The position numbers and the translations under genes are program-made. From Shewanella eurypsychrophilus (lineage in GTDB: Bacteria > Pseudomonadota > Gammaproteobacteria > Enterobacterales > Shewanellaceae), in NCBI RefSeq assembly GCF_007004545.3, contig NZ_CP045503.2, forward strand, positions 1,954,501-2,018,500: a stretch of DNA of 64,000 bases, written 5' to 3'. The notes under the pieces are model-generated. The model was not told where the DNA came from. It did not search any database and saw only the letters and a program-made list of their open reading frames with translations. Positions 1-8,600 of the stretch are shown here, one piece after another; the first letter of the stretch is position 1; each line of letters starts with the position of its first letter.

Positions 1-257
1 GTTTGTGCACGGTATATGTCAGTACCAGTTAAATCTGCTGGTAACAGATCCGGCGTAAATTGAATGCGGTGGAAGTCACCTTCAACGCCATCACAGAGGG
101 CTTTTACTGCTCGAGTTTTAGCAAGACCCGGAGGCCCCTCAACGAGTAAGTGTCCATCTGCGATCAAGGCTATTAGTAAGTTCTCTGTTAGGACTGGTTG
201 TCCTAGAATTACCTGGTTTAGGTATTCGCGTAACGCGTGAAATCGGCTCAAAGGCAT
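1..257 (-). CDS. MoxR-family AAA+ ATPase (N-terminal part, cut by window edge)
   Basis: Only the first ~85 codons are present; the gene runs off the left edge. The reading frame from the ATG at 257 begins [21 protein letters not shown] and contains a Walker A motif GPPGLAKT, followed by the stretch [16 protein letters not shown] that is typical of MoxR ATPases. Family members are usually ~300 residues and act as chaperone-like ATPases, often beside DUF58 and VWA-domain genes. It is divergent from fadI, an arrangement common in Shewanella. The substrate cannot be deduced from this fragment. Confidence 0.85.
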   Translation of the reverse strand, partial: MPLSRFHALREYLNQVILGQPVLTENLLIALIADGHLLVEGPPGLAKTRAVKALCDGVEGDFHRIQFTPDLLPADLTGTDIYRAQ

Positions 258-513
258 GATGCTACTCGGTTTATTTTAAATTAGTTAGGTATAGACCATC
301 AACATGGTAAAAAATTCCCATAGGGTTTGGCTAGTGCCAATTTACCTTTAGGGCATAAATTCATAGTAATTGTATGATTTATCGAAACACTCGATTGTCA
401 CTTCTACTATATTTGCTCACTATTAATATGTATAAATAGGACAATAAAAATCAAAATAAAATTCATTAAACATTGTTAATAAACACTTTTTATATATTTC
501 TGAGACTAAAAAC

Positions 514-527
514 CAAACAAGTGTTTA
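514..527. promoter_or_regulatory. Candidate PsrA-type operator upstream of fadI
   Basis: The sequence CAAAC-AAGT-GTTTA is an inverted repeat close to the (G/C)AAAC-N2-4-GTTT(G/C) form described for the fatty-acid-responsive repressor PsrA. It sits ~150 bp before fadI. Assignment is by motif and by the function of the downstream genes only. Confidence 0.4.
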
Positions 528-564
528 AAACTTTCTTATAAGAAGTTAGAATCAGATCACACTT

Positions 565-583
565 TAATGGTCAGACCTGTTAT
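565..583. promoter_or_regulatory. Candidate FadR-type operator upstream of fadI
   Basis: The core TGGTCAGACCTG contains the palindrome GGTC-A-GACC and resembles the FadR operator consensus (TGGTnnGACC). It lies ~90 bp before the fadI start. FadR is the acyl-CoA-sensing regulator of beta-oxidation in Enterobacteria and Vibrio. Whether it or PsrA acts here is inference. Confidence 0.45.
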
Positions 584-673
584 CTGCAATACAGTCGGAC
601 AGATTAAATGCGCAAGGAAAATAATATCGTCGATAGCTAACAATCGGCTAGACGTATAAGAAGAGGGCGGCAA

Positions 674-1984
674 ATGAGTGACAGACAACAGGTAACGAAT
701 GCCAAGGGCGATCGTATTGCAATAGTAACGGGTTTAAGAACGCCATTTGCTAAGCAAGCGACTGCATTTCATGGTGTTTCGGCATTAGATATGGGTAAGA
801 TGGTTGTTAACGAGATGCTATCTCGTTCAGAAATTGACCCTAAGCTAATTGAGCAATTGGTATATGGACAAGTTGTACAAATGCCAGCGGCTCCTAATAT
901 CGCTCGTGAAATTGTTTTAGGTACGGGCATGAATGTCGGTACCGATGCTTATAGCGTTAGCCGGGCATGTGCCACCAGTTTTCAGTCTACGGTCAATGTC
1001 GCTGAATCTATCATGACAGGTAATATCGACATAGGTATTGCTGGTGGTGCCGATTCATCTTCTGTACTGCCTATCGGTGTCTCTAAAAAGCTGGCACACG
1101 CTTTAGTCGACTTAAATAAAGCGCGTTCATTTGGTCAAAAACTTGCCATTTTCAGACGTTTGGGGATCAAAGATTTACTGCCTGTTCCACCGGCGGTTGC
1201 TGAATTCTCGACCGGTCTTTCAATGGGACAAACTGCTGAGCAGATGGCTAAGACCTATAATATTAGCCGTGCAGATCAAGATGCATTGGCGCATCGTTCA
1301 CATACATTGGCTACAGAGACCTGGAATGCTGGTCATCTTAAAGATGAAGTGATGGCGGCCCATGTGCCACCTTATAAAGGTTTTATCGATCGCGACAATA
1401 ATATCCGTGAAAACTCCAGCATCGAATCTTATGCCAAGTTAAGACCAGCCTTCGATCGCAAACATGGCACAGTTACAGCCGCGACAAGTACCCCATTAAC
1501 TGATGGCGCATCGGCCGTATTAATGATGAGTGAGAGCCGCGCTAAAGCGCTGGGTTATGAGCCTATCGGTTACATCAAGAGTTATGCTTTCAGTGCCATA
1601 GATGTGTGGGAAGACATGTTGATGGGACCTTCTTATGCGACGCCTCTAGCTCTACAGCGTGCAGGTATGGAACTTGAAGATCTGACGTTAATCGAGATGC
1701 ACGAAGCGTTTGCTGCACAAACATTGGCCAATATGCAGATGTTCGCATCGAAGAAGTTTGCTGAAGAAAAGCTCGGGCGAAATCGCGCAATCGGTGAAAT
1801 CGATATGAGTAAGTTTAACGTGTTAGGTGGCTCACTTGCTTATGGTCACCCATTTGCCGCTACAGGGACACGTCTTATCACCCAAGTATGTCGTGAACTC
1901 AAAAGACGTGGCGGTGGAACAGGGTTAACCACGGCTTGTGCGGCTGGTGGTTTAGGTGCGGCTATGATAGTAGAAGTGGAGTGA
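674..1984 (+). CDS. fadI: Acetyl-CoA acyltransferase FadI (3-ketoacyl-CoA thiolase)
   Basis: FadI carries out the thiolytic last step of fatty-acid beta-oxidation, releasing acetyl-CoA and a chain shortened by two carbons, and works as a complex with FadJ. The 436 residues match the E. coli FadI length. The nucleophilic Cys99 lies in SRACATSFQ, the catalytic His in EMHEAFAAQ, and the second Cys in [10 protein letters not shown] near the C-terminus, with the glycine-rich loop YGHPFAATG before it. The ATG is preceded by a GAGG sequence. The gap to fadJ is 4 nt, so the two form an operon. The anaerobic FadIJ type is favoured over FadAB by length and gene order (thiolase first). Confidence 0.96.
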   Translation: MSDRQQVTNAKGDRIAIVTGLRTPFAKQATAFHGVSALDMGKMVVNEMLSRSEIDPKLIEQLVYGQVVQMPAAPNIAREIVLGTGMNVGTDAYSVSRACATSFQSTVNVAESIMTGNIDIGIAGGADSSSVLPIGVSKKLAHALVDLNKARSFGQKLAIFRRLGIKDLLPVPPAVAEFSTGLSMGQTAEQMAKTYNISRADQDALAHRSHTLATETWNAGHLKDEVMAAHVPPYKGFIDRDNNIRENSSIESYAKLRPAFDRKHGTVTAATSTPLTDGASAVLMMSESRAKALGYEPIGYIKSYAFSAIDVWEDMLMGPSYATPLALQRAGMELEDLTLIEMHEAFAAQTLANMQMFASKKFAEEKLGRNRAIGEIDMSKFNVLGGSLAYGHPFAATGTRLITQVCRELKRRGGGTGLTTACAAGGLGAAMIVEVE

Positions 1985-1988
1985 TCTC

Positions 1989-4115
1989 ATGGAAAAGACA
2001 TTTAATTTAAGCCGTCGCGAAGACGGTATCGCTGTACTGACCATCGATGTGCCTGGTGAGTCTATGAACACACTACGTGCAGAATTTGGCCCTGAGATCA
2101 CTGATGTATTAGCAGAAATTAAAGCCGATAGCAGTATCAAGGGTTTGGTTATCGCTTCGGGCAAAAAAGATTGCTTCGTTGCCGGTGCTGATATCTCTAT
2201 GCTAGATGCCTGCAAATCTGCCGCTGATGCTAAAGCACTGTCTCAACAAGGCCATGTGGTTTTCAACGAACTTGAAGCGCTCAATATTCCAGTTGTGGCT
2301 GCTATCGACGGAGTCTGCTTAGGGGGTGGACTTGAGTTAGCGCTAGCTTGTCATCTACGTGTCTGTAGTCTAAATACTAAAACCATGATGGGAGTGCCTG
2401 AGGTTCAGTTAGGCCTGCTACCTGGCGGCGGTGGAACCCAGAGGTTGCCGAGATTAGTTGGTATCACAACGGCTCTGGATATGATGCTCACGGGTAAGCA
2501 AATTCGACCTAAACAAGCGCTTAAGATGGGCTTGGTCGATGAGGTTGTTCCTGAATCTATCCTGTTAACTACAGCAGTTGAAATGGCGTTAAAAGGCAAG
2601 CGAACAGCTAAGAAAGTTAAAAAGTCATTGGTCAATAAGCTGCTTGAAGGCACGCCAGTAGGCCGAAATATTATTTTTGATCAGGCGAGTAAGCAGGTTC
2701 AGAAGAAGACTCAAGGTAACTACCCAGCCCCTGCAAAAATCATCGACTGTGTCCGCCAAGGCATGGCCAAAGGCAAGGCTAAAGGCTTAGAAGTCGAAGC
2801 GAGTCATTTTTCCGAGTTGGTCATGTCTACAGAATCTGCAGCGCTAAGAAGTATTTTCTTTGCAACAACAGAGATGAAGAAAGAAACTGGTGCGGGCGAT
2901 GTAAAGCCTCGAAAGGTCAGCAAGGCGATGATTCTTGGTGGCGGATTGATGGGAGGCGGTATAGCGTCGGTGACAACCACCAAAGCGAAGATCCCGGCTC
3001 GAGTCAAAGATATCAGTGAGCAAGGGCTGAGTAATGCACTCTCTTATGCTTACAAGTTACTGGATAAAGGCGTTAAACGCCGTCATATGACGCCAGCTGC
3101 TAGAGACAGTTTGATGTCACTTATGACAACAACGACAGAATATAAAGGCATTAAAGATGCCGATATAGTCGTTGAAGCCGTATTTGAAGACCTTAATTTG
3201 AAACACCAGATGGTCAAAGATGTTGAACGTGAATGTGGTGAACACACCATTTTTGCTTCTAATACCTCATCTTTACCTATCTCACAGATCGCTGAGGCAG
3301 CATCCCGTCCCGAGAACGTGATTGGCCTGCACTACTTTTCACCAGTAGAAAAGATGCCACTGGTTGAAGTTATCGCTCATGAGAAAACCTCTGCTGAGAC
3401 CATTGCTACAACAGTTGCCTTTGCCCGTAAGCAAGGTAAAACCCCCATTGTTGTTCAAGATGGTGCGGGTTTCTATGTGAATCGAATACTTGCACTTTAT
3501 ATGAATGAAGCAGCACAGCTCTTGTTAGAAGGGCAAAGTGTGGAGCATTTAGATAAGTCACTGGTTAAGTTCGGTTTCCCTGTTGGCCCTATGACCTTGC
3601 TTGATGAAGTGGGCATCGATGTTGGTGCTAAGATCTCACCAATATTGGAAGCGGAGTTGGGCGATCGTTTTAAGGCGCCAGAAGCCTTTGATAAGTTGCT
3701 TAAGGATGATAGAAAAGGCCGTAAGAATGGCAAAGGTTTCTATCTTTATGGCGGTAAAGCTAACAAGAAAGCTAAGCAAGTCGATGAGAGTGTTTACAAG
3801 GTGCTTGGGTTAACGCCAGGTACTGATGGCGAACAATCTGAGGTTGCACAGCGCTGTGTCGTACAGATGTTGAATGAAGCGGTGCGTTGTTTAGAAGAGG
3901 GAATTATAGCTTCTCCAAGAGATGGCGATATCGGTGCTATCTTTGGTATTGGATTCCCACCTTTCCTTGGCGGACCATTCCATTATATCGATTCGTTAGG
4001 TGCGGGGGCTTTAGTTGAGAAACTCGAGAAGTATCAGTCACGTTTTGGTGATAGATTTGTGCCGTGCAGCAAGCTAAAAGAGATGGCTGAAAATAATCAG
4101 CGCTTCTTCGACTAA
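1989..4115 (+). CDS. fadJ: Multifunctional fatty-acid oxidation protein FadJ
   Basis: This is the large subunit of the beta-oxidation complex: enoyl-CoA hydratase/isomerase plus L-3-hydroxyacyl-CoA dehydrogenase. It has 708 residues, close to E. coli FadJ (714). The N-terminal crotonase domain (about residues 1-190) contains the oxyanion-hole segments KKDCFVAGADISML and GVCLGGGLELALACH and the catalytic-loop segment EVQLGLLPGGGGTQRLP. The NAD-binding Rossmann motif ILGGGLMGGGIAS starts near residue 314, followed by ASNTSSLPIS and the HYFSPVEKMPLVEV signature of 3-hydroxyacyl-CoA dehydrogenases. The C-terminal helical domains are complete. It follows fadI by 4 nt with a GGAG upstream, so the two are cotranscribed. 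Confidence 0.96.
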   Translation: MEKTFNLSRREDGIAVLTIDVPGESMNTLRAEFGPEITDVLAEIKADSSIKGLVIASGKKDCFVAGADISMLDACKSAADAKALSQQGHVVFNELEALNIPVVAAIDGVCLGGGLELALACHLRVCSLNTKTMMGVPEVQLGLLPGGGGTQRLPRLVGITTALDMMLTGKQIRPKQALKMGLVDEVVPESILLTTAVEMALKGKRTAKKVKKSLVNKLLEGTPVGRNIIFDQASKQVQKKTQGNYPAPAKIIDCVRQGMAKGKAKGLEVEASHFSELVMSTESAALRSIFFATTEMKKETGAGDVKPRKVSKAMILGGGLMGGGIASVTTTKAKIPARVKDISEQGLSNALSYAYKLLDKGVKRRHMTPAARDSLMSLMTTTTEYKGIKDADIVVEAVFEDLNLKHQMVKDVERECGEHTIFASNTSSLPISQIAEAASRPENVIGLHYFSPVEKMPLVEVIAHEKTSAETIATTVAFARKQGKTPIVVQDGAGFYVNRILALYMNEAAQLLLEGQSVEHLDKSLVKFGFPVGPMTLLDEVGIDVGAKISPILEAELGDRFKAPEAFDKLLKDDRKGRKNGKGFYLYGGKANKKAKQVDESVYKVLGLTPGTDGEQSEVAQRCVVQMLNEAVRCLEEGIIASPRDGDIGAIFGIGFPPFLGGPFHYIDSLGAGALVEKLEKYQSRFGDRFVPCSKLKEMAENNQRFFD

Positions 4116-4171
4116 TTGAGAGTTTGGGCTCAAGCCTATCTTAAGCTGTTTTAATTGGCTTTTGATTTAAC

Positions 4172-4200
4172 AATGCGGCAACATAATGCCGCATTTTTAT
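4172..4200 (+). terminator. Rho-independent terminator after fadIJ
   Basis: The 8-bp stem AATGCGGC / GCCGCATT has an 8-nt loop and is followed by a short T-run. It lies 57 bp after the fadJ stop. Confidence 0.8.
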
Positions 4201-4254
4201 TGCCTGCAGGATAATCAATGCCTGATCTTTGTTCACTTCTAAAGGTGTCTTTTG

Positions 4255-4260
4255 TATAAT
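4255..4260 (+). promoter_or_regulatory. Possible extended -10 element (TGTATAAT)
   Basis: A perfect TATAAT preceded by TG lies ~165 bp before the small membrane-protein gene. A well spaced -35 is not obvious, so this rests on the -10 alone. A 16-bp perfect palindrome, ATAACTCATGAGTTAT, lies downstream at 4333-4348 in the presumed leader. Confidence 0.35.
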
Positions 4261-4423
4261 GCGGTCGATTTTTGTTTCATTTTTATTTTTATCAGCTATC
4301 TATGCTGGTGGGATAATGAAAGTGAATAAACAATAACTCATGAGTTATCAAGTGATGTGATCAAGAGACGCAATGTGCATCTGATTTTTTGGTATGAAGT
4401 CGTTGATATGAGGTTGTAGGCAA

Positions 4424-4648
4424 GTGCAAGTATTTGATTCTTTGACCAGTATAGTATGTGTTATCTCTATTCTAATTATTTCTGGCGTGATAATGGGGCA
4501 TATGGCGTTCACTGCTGGACTGGGTGTTAAGCGCTGGGCTTTTCTCGGCTTCTTGATTGGTCCTGTCGCATACCCTCTACTTAATACTCACAAGCGTTAT
4601 GCTTGGCGTCGTAGTGTAGGGCAATCAATTTACACAATTAGATTTTAG
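4424..4648 (+). CDS. Small inner-membrane protein, 74 aa, unknown function
   Basis: I do not recognise a named family. The protein starts at GTG (4424), with a GAGG sequence ~10 nt upstream. It has one strong hydrophobic segment (about residues 8-30), then a second, shorter one (about 38-53, AFLGFLIGPVAYPL), and a basic tail. This is consistent with a two-span membrane protein with a charged C-terminus. The ORF is flanked by its own terminator and an upstream spacer with a -10 element, so it is probably a monocistronic gene. Function is unknown. Confidence 0.65.
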   Translation: MQVFDSLTSIVCVISILIISGVIMGHMAFTAGLGVKRWAFLGFLIGPVAYPLLNTHKRYAWRRSVGQSIYTIRF

Positions 4649-4682
4649 ATTTGGTTTTTAGCACAAATAAATTTCAAAACTG

Positions 4683-4708
4683 AAAAAGGAGCCATTGGCT
4701 CCTTTTCT
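4683..4708 (+). terminator. Rho-independent terminator
   Basis: The stem AAAGGAGCC / GGCTCCTTTT has a 3-nt loop and a following T-rich stretch. It closes the small membrane-protein gene. Confidence 0.8.
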
Positions 4709-4766
4709 GTTTATACGATCTCAACACTGGTTCGTCTAAAAAATCACAGTGAAATCGGAAGGGGGA

Positions 4767-4886
4767 CTACTTCCACCAACCTTTCGCTGAAATAACTTCC
4801 AAGTGGTTCAGCCCTTCAGGTAACTTAACCTTGATACGCTCTGGCTTGTGAGTAAGGCCTAGTGCTTTCTTAATTGAATCAAACAT
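4767..4886 (-). CDS. 39-residue protein downstream of the repeat protein, unknown function
   Basis: A short frame reads MFDSIKKALGLTHKPERIKV, continues KLPEGLNHLEVISAKGWWK, and stops at TAG (4767-4769). It has an excellent Shine-Dalgarno sequence (TAAGGAG) about 8 nt before the ATG. It begins only 18 bp after the stop of the 13-residue-repeat gene, on the same strand, so the two are likely one transcript. There is no signal peptide: it has an amphipathic, basic N-terminal helix and a C-terminal GWWK. I do not recognise the family. The ribosome-binding site and the operon position are the main evidence that it is real. Confidence 0.6.
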   Translation of the reverse strand: MFDSIKKALGLTHKPERIKVKLPEGLNHLEVISAKGWWK

Positions 4887-4904
4887 AATAATTCTCCTTA
4901 GACC

Positions 4905-5549
4905 TTAAGCAATTTCTTGATTGATGAATTTAACGTGAGGGGCACCAGCAAGTTCAATCGGCTTGAATTTAACGTGAGGGGCACCAGCAAGTTCAATCGG
5001 CTTGAATTTAACGTGAGGGGCACCAGCAAGTTCAATCGGCTTGAATTTAACGTGAGGGGCACCAGCAAGTTCAATCGGCTTGAATTTAACGTGAGGGGCA
5101 CCAGCAAGTTCAACCGGCTTGAATTTAACGTGAGGGGCACCAGCAAGTTCAATCGGCTTGAATTTAACGTGAGGGGCACCAGCAAGTTCAATCGGCTTGA
5201 ATTTAACGTGAGGGGCACCAGCAAGTTCAATTGGCTTGAATTTAACGTGAGGGCACCAGCAAGTTCAATCGGCGAATTTAACGTGAGGGGCACCAGCAAG
5301 TTCAATCGGCTTGAATTTAACGTGAGGGGCACCAGCAAGTTCAACCGGCTTGAATTTAACGTGAGGGGCACCAGCAAGTTCAATTGGCTTGAATTTAACG
5401 TGAGGGGCACCAGCAAGTTCAATTGGCTTGAATTTAACGTGAGGGGCACCAGAAAGTAGGAGTTGATTAGAGTCTATTGCAGGAATTTCAAAGGCCATTG
5501 TTGAAGTTGATAGGGCAAGGGCGATAGTCGTTGCTAGTACTTTAATCAT
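4905..5549 (-). pseudogene. Secreted tandem-repeat protein (14 x 13 aa), frame broken by two compensating indels
   Basis: The start at 5549 gives a clear Sec signal peptide (MIKVLATTIALALSTSTMAF), then EIPAIDSNQLLLS and tandem copies of the 13-residue unit AGAPHVKFKPIEL, with V for I in two copies. After five GAPHVKF units a 2-base deletion at ~5273 shifts the frame to a TGA (5265-5267). A 1-base deletion in the next copy (GGGG to GGG at ~5250) restores it. The remaining copies then read on to the ending VKFINQEIA and TAA at 4905. The whole span is 645 nt, an exact multiple of three. The gene is therefore either a recent double mutation or a sequencing or assembly error in a repeat. Each unit has one His and two Lys. 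No known family is recognised. The product would be periplasmic or secreted. Confidence 0.6.
4926..5452. repeat. 39-bp direct tandem repeat, 14 copies
   Basis: Units begin with GAATTTAACGTGAGG every 39 bp from 4926 to 5238, then 36 bp later at 5274, then every 39 bp to 5430. Differences are few (AATCGG, AACCGG or AATTGG near the end of the unit). The last unit is partial. Because 39 is a multiple of three, the array is open in several frames on both strands, which produces long spurious ORFs. There are no unique spacers, so it is not a CRISPR. Confidence 0.95.
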
Positions 5550-5556
5550 TATATTC

Positions 5557-5633
5557 TTCTCTCAAGTTTTGATACTTCAAAGGTTGAGGTATCTGGTCAG
5601 TAGGTATGTCATATTTGTTGACACTTGAGAGAA
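5557..5633 (-). promoter_or_regulatory. Possible RBS-sequestering stem in the repeat-protein leader
   Basis: On the minus-strand transcript, TTCTCTCAAGT (5633-5623) can pair perfectly with ACTTGAGAGAA (5567-5557), an 11-bp stem enclosing ~55 nt. The 3' arm contains the GAGAGAA ribosome-binding site of the repeat protein, whose ATG is at 5549. If the transcript starts upstream of 5633, this could mask initiation. Seen by base-pairing only. Confidence 0.4.
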
Positions 5634-5695
5634 TAGTTGCAGTTGTTATGCCATCTTTTTCCTTTGTTTAAATAAAAGCAGTTATTTTGTAGACT

Positions 5696-8600
5696 TTATA
5701 TTGCTTTATTCTGTTTTTGAACTAAGCCAGGTTGGATAAAATCTTGGCGTAATAGCTCGGTGAACTGAGCTTCTGTTACTGCCTTACTGAATATAAATCC
5801 TTGGATTTCCTCGCAATTTAGCGCTTTTAATATGCTTAGCTGAGATGCATCTTCCACACCTTCACCGACAACGGATAGCCCCATGTTATGAGCTATAGTA
5901 ATTATTGAGTCGACCATTTTAAGATCACGATCTGATTTATCTATGTCGTCAACAAACGCTTTATCAATTTTCAAGGTATGAATTGGGAAGCGCTTCAGAT
6001 AAGAGAGTGATGAGTAACCTGTACCAAAATCATCTAAAGCCAGGCTGACGCCCATTTTTGCTAGCTGTTGCATCACCTTAATGGCCTTTTCTGGTTCTTT
6101 AATGACGGTGCCTTCGGTGATTTCGAGCTCCAAGTTAGCTGCTGGCAGCTGAGTTAGACGTAAAATTGACTCTATACGCTGCTGAAGATCGGGTAAAGCG
6201 AACTGGTATGAAGATAAATTGACGGCTACCCGTCCATCGAAAATTCCTTGACTGCGCCATTTTTGTGCCGCGAAGCAGGCTTTCTTCATCACTATGTCAC
6301 CAATTTCGACGATCAGACCATTCTCTTCGGCTAATGGGATAAATTCACTGGGTGGAATGAGACCCTGTTCAGGGTGATTAAGCCTGACTAAGGCTTCCAT
6401 TCCCGCCATTTTACCCGTCTTAAGCTCTATCTTAGGTTGATAGTAGACCTCAAACAGATCTTCTTTAATGCCTTGGCGAATAAGATTTTCTACCTCTAAC
6501 TGTCTGATGGCATTTCGGTTTAGTGATTCTGAATAGAACTGGTAGCGATTGCCGCCTGCGGATTTAGCATGGTACATGGCAATATCGGCTTTGCGCAGCA
6601 GGGCTTGTTCATTTTGATCATCTTCAGGGTAAAGCACGATACCAATACTCATGCCTACGACTACTTTATCTGACGTTAATTCGAATGAGCTAGTAAAGGC
6701 TTCAATGACATTATTGGCAATCACTGCGCTAGAGCCTATATCTGGGTTGTTATCGACTAGAATGGCAAATTCATCACCGCCGAGGCGGTAGATACTGGTG
6801 TGATATGGGACTGCAGTTTCAATCCGTTTGGCGACTTTTATCAGTAATTCATCACCAACCTGATGGCCCAGTGAGTCATTAATTTTCTTGAAATTATCAA
6901 GATCTAATACCATTAATGTATGATGCGAGTCGCGCTTAACTAAGTTACCAAGAGTCACCATTAAGCTAGAGCGGTTGGGGAGATTAGTAAGCAGGTCGTT
7001 GTTGGTGAGCTTTCTGAGCTCTTCCTCTTGCTGCTTTCGACGTGAGATATCGGAGAAGACCCCGACATAGTGTGACAACTGACCTAGCTCATCATAAATC
7101 GCATCGACAGTTAGCTCCATTAAGAAACTAGACCCATCTCCTTTGGCTGATTCCACATCGTTACTCCAACGTCCTTGTTGGTTTAAAATTGAACGGATCT
7201 GCTCTGAATAACTATCTGGATAGAGATCGAAATTGAATTGTACACCGATGAATTTCTCTCGCGGATTTAAACACAGCTCACAACATGCTTCATTAACCTC
7301 CACAAAATGGAATTGGCTATCTAGAATGAACATGCCTTCGGATATATTAGCAATTGCCCGTTCGAATAATCTTAACTGCTCTTCGGCATGTTTAAAGTTA
7401 TTGATGTTTTTAATGGTGCCAGTCATTCGAAGCGGATTATCTTTTTCATCCCGTTCGACAATTTTTGCTCTGTCTAGAATCCACACCCACTCGTCTGACT
7501 TGCCTTTTACTCGGTAGGCGGCTTCAAAGTGATCGGATCTTCCATAAAAGTGATTATTGAGAGCTGTACTGACACGCTCTTGATCCATAGGGTGGATATT
7601 ACTCTCTTCTCCGCTTTCTCCCGATCTCTGGCCATCTCTTGGGAATTCTAGCGAGCCCCATATGTTCGAACGGTATATCTGGCCCGTTTCAATATCCCAA
7701 TCCCACATCTCATCACCACTGCCCCAAAGTGATAATTTTAGGCGCTCTTCAGATTTAGCTATCTGGTTTTGAACTTCACGACGTCTGAGTACGGCTTTTA
7801 CAATGACCGCAGAAATCATGAGGGCCAGCATAAAATAGATAAACTTGGCTTGCTTAGAGAGCCACCAAGGAGGTGTTATTATAACTTTCAGCTGTTTAAT
7901 ATCACCTTTTTTATTCAAAAAACTATCTACTGCATAGATATTAAAAGTGTAATCACCAGGTGAAAGGTTGGTATAAGTTGCTGAGTTTACACCTTTAGAC
8001 TCAATCCAAGTATCGGATAGTCCTTCCATTTGGTATAGAAAATTTATTTCACCTAAATTATTGCTTGGGGACCAAAAGTTGAATGTGAAGGGGTAGTCTG
8101 AATATTTTAAGGTTATCTCATCAGATATTGAAATTGGTTTATCCAAAATACCGTGATTAGGTGTTTTAACGATGTTAAAAACAAGAAGCTCTTCAATTTT
8201 TACTTTAGGAAGTGTTACTTTTGAAATGTATGAATTAACATTCTGAGGGTTTAGTAGGCTTATACCATTTATTCCTCCCAATATAAATTCACCTTTCCAG
8301 TAAAGCGTTGATTGAGTATTATACTCTTCTTGGCTACCAGTCGTGCCATCTAATACATAGAGTGTTTCATTATCTATGTATATTACCTCTGCCATAGAAG
8401 TTGCAACTGTTTGGTTTTCTTCTGAAGATATAGAGTATATGGCGCGGTTGTTACTATACTTGATCGAATGTGTCTTTGATTCCTTGTTATAGACCATCAG
8501 TGATTTAGTCGTTCCAAAAAAAACAGATTTTGATGTGTTTTTAACACTGAATACAATATCATCAGTGTATATAGGTGTTGATTCATCTTGAGTTACTTCG

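Larger units (their letters stand above)
258..673. other. Intergenic region between moxR and fadI
   Basis: This is a 416-bp AT-rich spacer between divergent genes. I see no ORF with coding character. It holds two operator-like palindromes, listed separately, in the half closer to fadI, and presumably the promoters of both genes. A GAGG Shine-Dalgarno sequence (in AGAAGAGGGC, 659-668) lies just before the fadI ATG. Confidence 0.6.

Noticed and set aside
4898..5449. 183-residue minus-strand ORF of LTLNSSRLNLLVP repeats
   Set aside because: It is a frame-shifted reading of the same array, begins inside it, and stays open only because the unit length is a multiple of three.
4926..5452. CRISPR array
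   Set aside because: Units are directly adjacent with no unique spacers, the pattern codes for a peptide repeat, and no cas genes are present.
4917..5459. 180-residue plus-strand ORF of EFNVRGTSKFNRL repeats
   Set aside because: It is an opposite-strand reading of the 39-bp array. It has no signal peptide or convincing ribosome-binding site, whereas the minus-strand frame starting at 5549 has both.
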